Assembly (NCBI GenBank): GCA_963719135.1
Contig: CAVRAZ010000007.1
Coordinates: 372,001 to 436,000, forward strand
From: CAVRAZ01 sp963719135
GTDB taxonomy: Bacteria; Pseudomonadota; Gammaproteobacteria; DSM-19610
DNA: 64,000 nt
Reading direction: 5' to 3'
In this document: positions 56,597 to 64,000 of the stretch, piece after piece
Layout of the letters: every line of letters begins with the position of its first letter
Numbering within the stretch: position 1 is the stretch's first letter
Position numbers and translations under genes: made by a program
Notes under the pieces: generated by a model
Databases searched by the model: none
What the model was told of the DNA's origin: nothing
What the model saw: only the letters and a program-made list of their open reading frames with translations

Positions 56597-57339
56597 GGAG
56601 ATGGATCAGGCTGAAGTTGCCTGCATGGTCCTCCACCAAGGCCGTACAATTCTCGACCCAGTCGCCGCAGTTGAAGTAGTCCAGCTCGCCGATCCGCCGG
56701 ATTTCCGGGTGATGGATGTGCCCGCAGATGACGCCGTCGACCTGCGCGGGCCGAGGCGAGGTGAGTCATCGCTTCCTCGAATCCGGTCACATAGCGCACC
56801 GCGGTCTTGGCGCGCCCCTTGAGGAATTTGGCATAGGACCAGTATCCCATGCCGAGCCGCCGCCGCAACCGGTTGAGCCACAGGTTGAGATCGAGGATGA
56901 CCTGATAGAGACCCGAGCCGAGGCGCTCCAGCAGCCGGTTGAAGTGGGTCAGACCGTCGAACTGGTGCCCGTGCACCACCAGGTAGCGCCGTCCGTTCAG
57001 CCCGACGTGAATCGCCTCCCGGGCGATCTCCAGCGGCCCGAAGCGCAGGCCGACGAACGGCTCCATGAACTCGTCATGGTTCCCGGTGAGGTAAATCACC
57101 CGGGTGCGCTTCCGGCTCTTGCGGAGGATCTTCTGGATCAGCGTGTTATGATTGTCCGCCCAGAACCAGCCGCGGCGGAGCTCCCATCCGTCGATCAGGT
57201 CACCGACGATGTAGAGGATTTCCGGGCGGGCGACCCGGAGGAACTGCAGCAGCGGATCGACCTGCGCGTGACGGGTCCCCAGGTGGACGTCGGAGATCCA
57301 CACCGCGCGCCAGCGGCCCGGGTTCGGGTTGGCTCCCAT
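56505..57339 (-). pseudogene. UDP-2,3-diacylglucosamine pyrophosphatase-like metallophosphoesterase, one frameshift
   Basis: Start ATG 57337-57339. RWRAVWISDVHLGTRHAQVD, ILYIVGDLIDGW, VIYLTGNHDEFMEPFVG and YLVVHGHQFDGL are the metal-binding blocks of the LpxH-like family. After GFEEAMTHLA the frame is lost near 56,755; the proper continuation in a third frame is GVICGHIHHPEIRRIGELDY then FNCGDWVENCTALVEDHAGN, ending at 56505 inside the glycosyltransferase gene. Role would be lipid or cell-envelope phosphoester hydrolysis. Confidence 0.75.
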
Positions 57340-57468
57340 GTCCTTCCAAGCTAGGACCGCCGCCGGTTCCGGCAATCGGCACCGGGGCAGCTGAAACCCG
57401 ATCGCGACGGGGCGGTCACCGGGTCGTGATCCAATCGCAACAAAGGACACGGCGCTACTTTTTGGCGC

Positions 57469-58710
57469 ATGCCTCCCCCCGGCGCCGCCTTCGGCGCCCT
57501 TCGCCACCGGAACTTCCGGATCTTTCTCAGCGGGCAGTTCATCTCCCAGTGCGGCACCTGGATGCAGACCGTCGCGCTGGGTTGGCTTGCGCTGGTCCTG
57601 TCCAACTCTCCCCTCCAGGTCGGGCTGGTGACCACGTTCGGTGCGCTGCCGGTGCTCCTGTTCACCCTCTATGGCGGCGTCATCGCCGACCGGGTCAACC
57701 GCCGCCGTTCGCTCCTGATCCTGCAATCGCTGCTGCTGCTCGACGCCCTGGCGCTGGCGCTGCTGACCGCGTTTCACCAGGTCACCATGCCGCTGGTGTA
57801 CGGACTCGCGGCGGTGCAGGGCACCGTGAGCGCCTTCGAAATTCCGATCCGGCAGTCCTGGCAGGTCGAGCTGGTGGGCAAAGGCGATCTGATGAATGCG
57901 ATCGCGCTCAATTCAACCGCCTTCAACCTCTCCCGGGTGATCGGACCGGCGATCGCGGGAACCCTGGTCGCCACGGCGGGGTCGGCGGTCTGCTTCTTCC
58001 TCAACGCCGCGAGTTTTCTCGCGGTGCTCATCGGCCTCACCATGATTCGCCCCGAGGCGACCTTCACCGGGGAGTTTCCGGCCCGCCGGGCCGCGCTTCG
58101 CGAGGGCATCGCGCACGTGTTCGGGACGCCCTGGCCCAAGGCCCTGGTCAGCCTGACGGCGGCGCTCAACATCTTCGGCACGTCCTTCATCGCCATCATG
58201 CCGGTGTACGCTCGCGACGCGCTGCGCGCCGGGGCCGGCGGGTACGGCGCGCTGATGTCCTGTTTCGGCCTCGGAGCCGCGGTGGGGGCGCTCACCATCG
58301 CCGGGATCGGGCACCGCTTCCGCCGCGAGCGCACCGCGGTGGTCGCCGCGCTGTTTCTGGGGACCTGCCTCGTTCTGATCGGTCTGGTCTATCATCTGGC
58401 GCTGGCCCTTGCCCTGGTGCTCGGGGCGGGGCTCAGCATGGCACTCAACTCGATCATGACCAACACCCTGCTGCAGACCGAGGCCCCCGATCACCTGCGA
58501 GGGCAGGTGATGGGGTTCTATTCGTTCATCGTGGTGGGGATGTCGCCCTTCGGCTCGCTCCAGGCCGGGTGGATCGCCGAGCACGCGGGGACGCGAGTGG
58601 CCCTGGGGATCGGGGGATCGGCCTGTCTTCTGGTGGCGGGGGTGATCGCCTGGCGCATGATGATCCGTCGTCCCCGGGCGCCCCAAGTGGTGCCGGAGGA
58701 GGTCCCATGA
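57469..58710 (+). CDS. MFS transporter
   Basis: 413 residues, about 12 hydrophobic helices. LRHRNFRIFLSGQFISQCGT opens like MFS drug or enterobactin exporters; YGGVIADRVNRRRSLLILQS is the motif A loop between helices 2 and 3; LTAALNIFGTSFIAIMPVYA starts the second half, and FGSLQAGWIAEHAGTRVALG follows. The substrate is not deducible. The stop overlaps the next gene's ATG by four bases. Confidence 0.88.
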   Translation: MPPPGAAFGALRHRNFRIFLSGQFISQCGTWMQTVALGWLALVLSNSPLQVGLVTTFGALPVLLFTLYGGVIADRVNRRRSLLILQSLLLLDALALALLTAFHQVTMPLVYGLAAVQGTVSAFEIPIRQSWQVELVGKGDLMNAIALNSTAFNLSRVIGPAIAGTLVATAGSAVCFFLNAASFLAVLIGLTMIRPEATFTGEFPARRAALREGIAHVFGTPWPKALVSLTAALNIFGTSFIAIMPVYARDALRAGAGGYGALMSCFGLGAAVGALTIAGIGHRFRRERTAVVAALFLGTCLVLIGLVYHLALALALVLGAGLSMALNSIMTNTLLQTEAPDHLRGQVMGFYSFIVVGMSPFGSLQAGWIAEHAGTRVALGIGGSACLLVAGVIAWRMMIRRPRAPQVVPEEVP

Positions 58711-59336
58711 TCGTGACGATTTCTCGAGAGTATGGCGCGGGGGGATCGGAGATCGCGCGGCGACTCGCCGCGGCGCTCGGCTGGCGCCTGGTCGATAACG
58801 ACGTGATCGACCAGGTGGCCAAGGAGTCGGGCCTCCCCGTCGAGGAAGTCGCCGAGAAGGAGGAACGAGCCCCGGGGTTCCTCGACCGGCTGACCCGCGC
58901 GCTCGCCCGGGCCGCGCCGGAGCTCTTTCCCCGCGCCCCCGAACGGGTGCCCGAGCCGGAAGAGGCCACCCTGGTCCGCGCCACGGAGAAAGTGGTCGCC
59001 GAGCTGGCTCGGGGCGAGCACGTCGTGGTGGTGGGCCGGGCCGCCTCGGCGGTACTCTCCCATCGCGACGCCCTGCACGTCAAGGCGGTCGCGCCCAAAC
59101 CTGCCCGGCTGTCGCGCGCGATGGAACGGCTGGACGCCGACCGGGAAACCGCCCTCCGGGTCCTGGAGGACAACGACGCGGCGCGAGGTCGCTATCACAA
59201 ACAGTATTACGGGCGGGACTGGAGCGACCCCGCCAACTATCACATGGTGCTGAACACGGAGGCGCTGGGACTCGAAGGGGCGGCCCGGCTCATCGAGGCG
59301 GAGGTGCGGCTCCGGGCTCGCGCCGAGAAGCGCTAG
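58707..59336 (+). CDS. Cytidylate kinase-like family protein
   Basis: 209 residues. MIVTISREYGAGGSEIARRL is the P-loop of the Cmk-like family, followed by LGWRLVDNDVIDQVAKESGL, VVVVGRAASAVLSHRDALHV and RYHKQYYGRDWSDPANYHMV, LNTEALGLEGAARLIEAEV. A nucleotide-kinase relative, though substrate specificity is uncertain. It is coupled to the MFS gene, and its 3' end overlaps the convergent MoxR-type gene by 47 bases. Confidence 0.85.
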   Translation: MIVTISREYGAGGSEIARRLAAALGWRLVDNDVIDQVAKESGLPVEEVAEKEERAPGFLDRLTRALARAAPELFPRAPERVPEPEEATLVRATEKVVAELARGEHVVVVGRAASAVLSHRDALHVKAVAPKPARLSRAMERLDADRETALRVLEDNDAARGRYHKQYYGRDWSDPANYHMVLNTEALGLEGAARLIEAEVRLRARAEKR

Positions 59337-60798
59337 AGGCCGGGGGCGGGCCGGGGCGGCTCCGGGTCATCGCGCCCCAGCCGTACTCTTCCGTGCGGGT
59401 TATGCGCTTCTGGGCCGCCAGCGCCTCCAGCACCAGCTCGCAGGCGGCAACCTCGACCCCGGGGTCCTTCGCGTTGGCCAGGCCGAGCTCGTGGATCAGG
59501 CGCAGCAGCCCCGGCACCACCCCGAACGCCCTGGCCGCGGCATCGGCGCGCTCGTCCCCGTTCAGTTTGAGCGCCGACCCGGCGTCGAACCAGGCCACGA
59601 TTCCGTCGAGCCGATCGTCCGGCTCTTCGCCGATGCGAACCAGCAGGGTTCGCAGTGCGGCCCGCCGGATCAGCTCCCGGGCAATCACCCCGGCGCCCTG
59701 GAGCTCTCCTTCGTATTCCAGCTCGAGCTTGCCGGTGATGGAAGGCAGCGCGGCGTAGATGTCGGAGATCCGGGGCACCGCTTCGTTCTCGCGGAGGAGC
59801 ACGGCACGGCGCTCCGCGCTCGAGACCACGTTCTCGAGGGTGCTGATCGGGAGCCGCTGGCTCACCCCGGAGCGGCGGTCGACCCGCTTGTCGCTCCGCG
59901 CCTCGAATGCCACCCGCTCCACCACTTCCCGCACCAGATCGGGGATTCGTACCGGGGGGCCCTGCCCATCGCGCTCGGTCCAGGCCTCCTGGGCGGTGAT
60001 CGTCATTCCGGTTTCCACTTCGCGGGGATAGTGGGTGCCGATCTCGGCGCCGATCCGGTCCTTGAGTGGGGTGATGAGCTTGCCCCGCGCGGTGTAATCC
60101 TCCGGGTTTGCGGTGAAGCAGAGGAGGACGTCGAGGGGCAGGCGAACCGGATACCCTTTGAGCTGGACGTCGCCTTCCTGCATGATGTTGAAGAGGCCGA
60201 CCTGGATCTTTCCGGCGAGATCGGGCAGCTCGTTGATGGCGAAGATCCCCCGGTTGGCGCGGGGCAAGAGCCCGAAGTGCATGGTCAGCTCGTCGGAGAG
60301 GACGTGCCCCCCGCGAGCGGCGCGGATCGGATCGAGATCGCCGATCAGATCGGCGATGGTGACGTCGGGGGTGGCCAGCTTCTCCACGAAGCGATCCTCC
60401 GGGCCCACCCAGGCGATCGGGGTCGCCTCGCCGTCGGCGGTGATGCGGTCGCGGGCGTACTTGCTGATCGGGGCGAAGGGATCGTCGTTCACCTCGCTGC
60501 CCGCCACGATCGGCAGCCGCTCATCGAGGAAACGGGTGAGGCTGCGGAGGATCCGGCTCTTGGCCTGGCCCCGGAGCCCCAGCAGGATGAAATCCTGCCG
60601 GGCGAGCAGGGCATGCACCAGATCGGGAATGATGCTGTCCTCGTAACCCTGGATGCCGGGAAAGAGCGACTCGCCCGACCCGAGGGCGCGGAGCAGATTG
60701 GTGCGGACCTCGTCCCGCACGGAACGTCCGGCGAGCGGCGGCCTGCCCCAGGCGCTGGCCCGAAGCTCACCCAGGGTACGGGGGAGGGGGTGCGTCAC
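59290..60798 (-). CDS. MoxR/magnesium-chelatase-like AAA ATPase
   Basis: 502 residues. FILLGLRGQAKSRILRSLTR is a P-loop variant (GLRGQAKS), GGHVLSDELTMHFGLLPRAN and GIFAINELPDLAGKIQVGLF form the Walker B and sensor region, and LPLDVLLCFTANPEDYTARG is the sensor 1 asparagine block. C-terminal helices include RVDRRSGVSQRLPISTLENV. It is a likely partner for the VWA protein at 54169. The start overlaps the ygfZ-like stop by four bases. Confidence 0.88.
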   Translation of the reverse strand: MTHPLPRTLGELRASAWGRPPLAGRSVRDEVRTNLLRALGSGESLFPGIQGYEDSIIPDLVHALLARQDFILLGLRGQAKSRILRSLTRFLDERLPIVAGSEVNDDPFAPISKYARDRITADGEATPIAWVGPEDRFVEKLATPDVTIADLIGDLDPIRAARGGHVLSDELTMHFGLLPRANRGIFAINELPDLAGKIQVGLFNIMQEGDVQLKGYPVRLPLDVLLCFTANPEDYTARGKLITPLKDRIGAEIGTHYPREVETGMTITAQEAWTERDGQGPPVRIPDLVREVVERVAFEARSDKRVDRRSGVSQRLPISTLENVVSSAERRAVLLRENEAVPRISDIYAALPSITGKLELEYEGELQGAGVIARELIRRAALRTLLVRIGEEPDDRLDGIVAWFDAGSALKLNGDERADAAARAFGVVPGLLRLIHELGLANAKDPGVEVAACELVLEALAAQKRITRTEEYGWGAMTRSRPGPPPASSASRREPGAAPPPR

Positions 60799-61766
60799 GC
60801 CGGCACCGCCTCGCTCACCGGGAAGGGAACCAATCGGGCTTCTCCCTGCCCGGCCTGGAGGATGGCGTCGGAAGGGACTTCCCGACGCACCGTGGCCATG
60901 GCCAGGATCCGTTCATCTGAGCTTACGGTGGTACGCAGAACACCGACCTCCTTCTCTTCCAGAAAAAGCCTTCGATCTTCTCCGGCAACCGGCATCGCCA
61001 GGATTGCCCCGCGAAGCGCACGATTGGCGTGGCCCCGGAAGTGAACCCGTGCGACCGTTTCCTGACCGGTGTAGCAACCCTTGGAATACGACACCGCCCC
61101 AAGCTCATCATAGCGAACTTCCTGAGGCAAGGTCTTTTCGTCGATTTCCGATCCCAGGGCGGGCCAGCCGCCGAGTACTCTCGCGGCGGCGAGAGACGCT
61201 GCTCCGCCGGTGATCGCGCCGCTCCTCTCGAGTTTGCGGGCGAACGCCGCCACGGACGCTGCCCCGCCGATCACGAGCCACGCGAAGGGCATGACCGGAG
61301 TGGCCTTCGCCAGCAGGAGGTCCTCCGAGACGCGGGAAAGATGCCCGGGACCCGGCAGCGGGCTTCCGAGAAGCCCGAGGAGTTCGGAATCCATCCGGGC
61401 GCCCAGCAGGCACAGGGCGCTCCATTTTCCGGTCCGCTCCTCCACCCTGGCCAGCCTCGGCGGGAGCACCCGCGCCAGGTGCCCCAGGGCAAGCTCCCGT
61501 GCGAATTCCGGTAGGATGAGAGTGATCGCCCCGTCGGCGCGCGCGACGAACGGATCCAGCAGGATCATCCCCTTGTTGGTGAGGATCCCACCGTAACTCA
61601 GACTCTGCTCCCCTGCCGCTATGACATCGTTGGTCAGGAGACCCTGAAGACAATCCAGTGCGCCGGGCCCTTCGATGTGAAACAGGGCTGACTGACTCGG
61701 GACCAGGACTGCGCCGGTCTGGAGGGCCTGCATCGCTTCGCGGGGAATGGCAAAATCCTGCTGCAT
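60795..61766 (-). CDS. ygfZ: Folate-binding protein YgfZ/GcvT-like
   Basis: 323 residues. ALFHIEGPGALDCLQGLLTN is the opening GcvT fold, and the YgfZ signature is YSKGCYTGQETVARVHFRGH (KGCYTGQE), followed by RALRGAIL. YgfZ uses tetrahydrofolate in iron-sulfur cluster assembly and repair. It is placed between the AAA ATPase and glcF, all on the minus strand; the iron-sulfur neighbour is consistent with but does not prove a role. Confidence 0.9.
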   Translation of the reverse strand: MQQDFAIPREAMQALQTGAVLVPSQSALFHIEGPGALDCLQGLLTNDVIAAGEQSLSYGGILTNKGMILLDPFVARADGAITLILPEFARELALGHLARVLPPRLARVEERTGKWSALCLLGARMDSELLGLLGSPLPGPGHLSRVSEDLLLAKATPVMPFAWLVIGGAASVAAFARKLERSGAITGGAASLAAARVLGGWPALGSEIDEKTLPQEVRYDELGAVSYSKGCYTGQETVARVHFRGHANRALRGAILAMPVAGEDRRLFLEEKEVGVLRTTVSSDERILAMATVRREVPSDAILQAGQGEARLVPFPVSEAVPA

Positions 61767-61775
61767 GGAGGAAAG

Positions 61776-63020
61776 CTAATTCCTGTAGAATCCTGCCCGG
61801 GCATAGGAGAGATCGAGCAGCTCGACCGGGTGGGCCACCGCGATGGGCAGCCGGGCAGCCCGGAGTCCCGCTCCGATCTGCATGAGGCACCCGGGATTCC
61901 CGGTAATGACCAGGTCGGGCCGGGGCGCCGCGCGCGCGATTTCCTCCACCTTGAGGTCCAGCACGGCGCGGGCCATGCCGCCGTGCAGCATGGAATAGAT
62001 CCCCGCACTCCCGCAACAGTGATCCGATCCGGGCAGCCTCCGAACCTTCAATTCGGGGATCGCCGCCAGCATCTGAAGGGGAGCCTCGCGAATACCCTGC
62101 GCGTGCTCCAGGTGGCAGGGCGCATCGTAGGCCACATCAAAGGGCACCGGCGCGCCAGCGCGGGGGCCGGCCGCCGCCAGCAATTCGGTTACGTCGCGAA
62201 CCCGGCCGGCGAAATCGGCGAGCGCGGGGTCGTGAGCCCCCCCGGCGCGAAGGTGCGCCCCGCAGCCCGCGCTGTTCACCACGATCGCCTCGGCTCGGGC
62301 CCCGAACGCCCTCGCGTTTCGGTGCAGGAGCTCGATAGCGGGTTCGGCATCCCCGGCATGCTCGTGGAGGGCGCCGCAACAGGTCTGGGAGCCGATCTCG
62401 ATGACCCGATACCCGTTCGCGGTCAGGGTCCGCCTGGTCGCTTCATGCACCCGTCTGAACAGAACGTCCATCACGCAGCCGCGAAAGAGCGCGACGGTTC
62501 CCCGCGCACCGGGGCTCTTCGTCGCGGCGGGTTGCGGGTTCCGGGGAGCCTTCCATGCTCGCGCGGAGGTCTGGCTGGCCGCGAGCATGCCCATCGCGAA
62601 TCGCGCCGCCCCGCTTCCGGCCAGGAGCCGGGGCAGTCCGGATTTCCTGAGCCAGCGCGCTCCGGTGAGGATGGGGCGCCAGCGCGATTGCCGGCGAAAC
62701 ACTCCCAGAGCGAGCCGGGCCCGCCAGGGGAGTCCATTCGCTCGGGTGAGGCGTTCCCGAGCGGCGCCCAGGCCCTTGCCGTATTCCACCCCAGCCGGGC
62801 AGACCGGCTCACACCCGCGGCAGCCCAGGCAGAGATCGAGGTGCTCGCGGAGCGCGGGATCGTCGGCGGGGATCTCTCCCCGCTCGAGCGCCCGCATCAG
62901 GAGAATCCGCCCGCGAGGCGAGTCGTTCTCGTCGCCGGTCGCGAGGTAGGTGGGGCAGGCGGGAAGGCAGAACCCGCAGTGCACGCAGGGATCGAGCGCG
63001 GCGAAACCGTCTCGGCTCAT
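61776..63020 (-). CDS. glcF: Glycolate oxidase iron-sulfur subunit GlcF
   Basis: 414 residues; start at ATG 63018-63020. Two [4Fe-4S] motifs, DPCVHCGFCLPACPTYLATG and LDLCLGCRGCEPVCPAGVEY, are followed by two CCG-type domains: FRRVHEATRRTLTANGYRVI with QTCCGALHEHAGD, and VAYDAPCHLEHAQGI with DHCCGSAGIYSMLHG. It transfers electrons from the flavin subunits to the membrane. It overlaps glcE by four bases. Confidence 0.92.
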   Translation of the reverse strand: MSRDGFAALDPCVHCGFCLPACPTYLATGDENDSPRGRILLMRALERGEIPADDPALREHLDLCLGCRGCEPVCPAGVEYGKGLGAARERLTRANGLPWRARLALGVFRRQSRWRPILTGARWLRKSGLPRLLAGSGAARFAMGMLAASQTSARAWKAPRNPQPAATKSPGARGTVALFRGCVMDVLFRRVHEATRRTLTANGYRVIEIGSQTCCGALHEHAGDAEPAIELLHRNARAFGARAEAIVVNSAGCGAHLRAGGAHDPALADFAGRVRDVTELLAAAGPRAGAPVPFDVAYDAPCHLEHAQGIREAPLQMLAAIPELKVRRLPGSDHCCGSAGIYSMLHGGMARAVLDLKVEEIARAAPRPDLVITGNPGCLMQIGAGLRAARLPIAVAHPVELLDLSYARAGFYRN

Positions 63021-64000
63021 TCGTTCCCGTCGGATCCCAGCGCGACCACGAACGTCCCGTCGGGATCGAACACCGACCGGAGCCTGGTGGTCAGACCACC
63101 CACTCCCTCGCGGTACTCCCCGAAGTGCCCCACCGCGCTCCGGAACGGCCAGCTGGCACGCTCCAGGGTGAGGGGGATCTCCCGATTGGCGAGGTCGTGA
63201 CGCAGATCGCGCAGGGATTCGGGATCGGTCGAGCCACTCCACCGCAGCATTCCCCGGCCCGCGCCTGCGGTGATGGCGCCGATTCCCATCCGCTCACCGA
63301 GCAGGTCCAGCACCTCGTCCAGACTGTCGGGGAGAACTCCCATCCGGAAGGTGACCGCCTCCCGGAGGGTGCTCCGGGCGAGGGCGGTCTTGAGCCCGGT
63401 GGCGATCTCGGGATGAAGACGGGACCACGCGACCGGGCTCCGCGCGGTGACCTGGGCTTCCACCGCCCGCACCGCCGTCTCGGTATCCTGGATTTCGAGG
63501 AGCAGGACCCAGTCGGGCTGGCCGGTGGCCTGCGGCGAGCACAGCTCGAGCGCGGCCGCGGGGATGTTCGCTTCCATCAGATCGCGCCCTTCGCGGGTCA
63601 GCGTGTCGCGCTCTCCGGTGGCGAGCAGCACCGCGCCGGCGGCGGGGAGGGCCCGCAGCCGGAGCTGAGCCTCGGTGATGATGCCGAACGCCCCGAAGGA
63701 GCCTGCTTCGAGCCGGGTCAGATCATAACCCGCGACGTTCTTCACCACCTTGCCCCCCGCCCGGATCACCCGCCCGTCCCCGGTCACCACGGTGACCCCG
63801 AGCAGGTGATCCCGCACCGGGCCGAACCCGTGTCGCAGGGGACCCGCGGTTCCGGTGGCGATCACCGAGCCGATGGTGCGATCGGAAGCGCCGGGCGGGT
63901 CGAGTGCAAGCCGGGTCCGATGAGGAGCCAGGGCGTCGTCGAGCGCGGCCACCGTATGGCCGGCATGCACGCCGGCCACCAGGTCGGCGGGGGACAGCTC
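63017..64000 (-). CDS. glcE: Glycolate oxidase FAD-binding subunit GlcE (partial)
   Basis: The gene runs off the right edge; ~327 residues are visible. It begins in the window with ELSPADLVAGVHAGHTVAAL, then PPGASDRTIGSVIATGTAGP, GDGRVIRAGGKVVKNVAGYD and LTRLEAGSFGAFGIITEAQL, the FAD-binding PCMH blocks of GlcD/GlcE. The first ~50 residues are missing. The short length and position beside glcF favour GlcE over GlcD. Confidence 0.88.
   Translation of the reverse strand, partial: ELSPADLVAGVHAGHTVAALDDALAPHRTRLALDPPGASDRTIGSVIATGTAGPLRHGFGPVRDHLLGVTVVTGDGRVIRAGGKVVKNVAGYDLTRLEAGSFGAFGIITEAQLRLRALPAAGAVLLATGERDTLTREGRDLMEANIPAAALELCSPQATGQPDWVLLLEIQDTETAVRAVEAQVTARSPVAWSRLHPEIATGLKTALARSTLREAVTFRMGVLPDSLDEVLDLLGERMGIGAITAGAGRGMLRWSGSTDPESLRDLRHDLANREIPLTLERASWPFRSAVGHFGEYREGVGGLTTRLRSVFDPDGTFVVALGSDGNE

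Overview
The window reads as two unlike pieces of bacterial DNA joined at about position 46,182. The left 46 kb looks gammaproteobacterial. It carries bamE divergent from fur, and then the chromosomal string recN, nadK, hrcA, grpE, dnaK, dnaJ, dapB and the start of carA. It is littered with REP-type palindromes built on a CGTCATTCCGGCGAAGGCC-like core. The right 18 kb (46.2-64 kb) has no such REPs and a different gene repertoire: secreted Ig-like and propeller proteins, an M48 lipoprotein protease, VWA and MoxR-type proteins, YgfZ and glycolate oxidase subunits. A Gemmatimonadota-like or similar environmental lineage is possible, but that is only an impression. The switch falls inside codon ~26 of carA, so a chimeric assembly join is the simplest reading.

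Left piece: a partial PQQ-type sugar dehydrogenase, bamE/fur, an mscS remnant, a metabolic and membrane group (aldolase/SDR fusion, zinc-ribbon repeat protein, TMEM175-like channel, lipase maturation factor), and a large GMC-Rieske-DUF1080 gene broken by two frameshifts. Next comes a graveyard of toxin-antitoxin genes (10.9-12.5 kb). It abuts the old end of a very large CRISPR array (12.6-21.1 kb; 117 repeats, 116 spacers by my count).

The array belongs to a complete type I-G (formerly I-U) system, all on the minus strand: cas3 (helicase then HD), csx17 (cas8), csb1 (cas7), csb2 (cas5/6-like), a cas4-cas1 fusion and cas2. Two insertions make this locus unusual. A nucleotidyltransferase-fold gene sits in overlapping register between cas3 and csx17, and csx17 carries about 77 extra N-terminal residues that look like the small partner protein of such nucleotidyltransferases. 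A VapBC-like pair lies between the effector and adaptation genes, with a CRISPR-repeat-like hairpin just upstream of it. A SWIM zinc-finger protein and a WYL regulator lie upstream of cas3. Since fur/bamE and recN-grpE-dnaKJ-dapB-carA are close neighbours in many gammaproteobacteria, the ~34 kb between fur and recN looks like an accessory island.

The heat-shock block is ordinary, but hrcA has a clear promoter overlapping a CIRCE operator. In the right piece several genes (48.6-51.6 kb and 56.4-56.8 kb) are broken by multiple small frameshifts, which suggests uncorrected sequence error more than biology.
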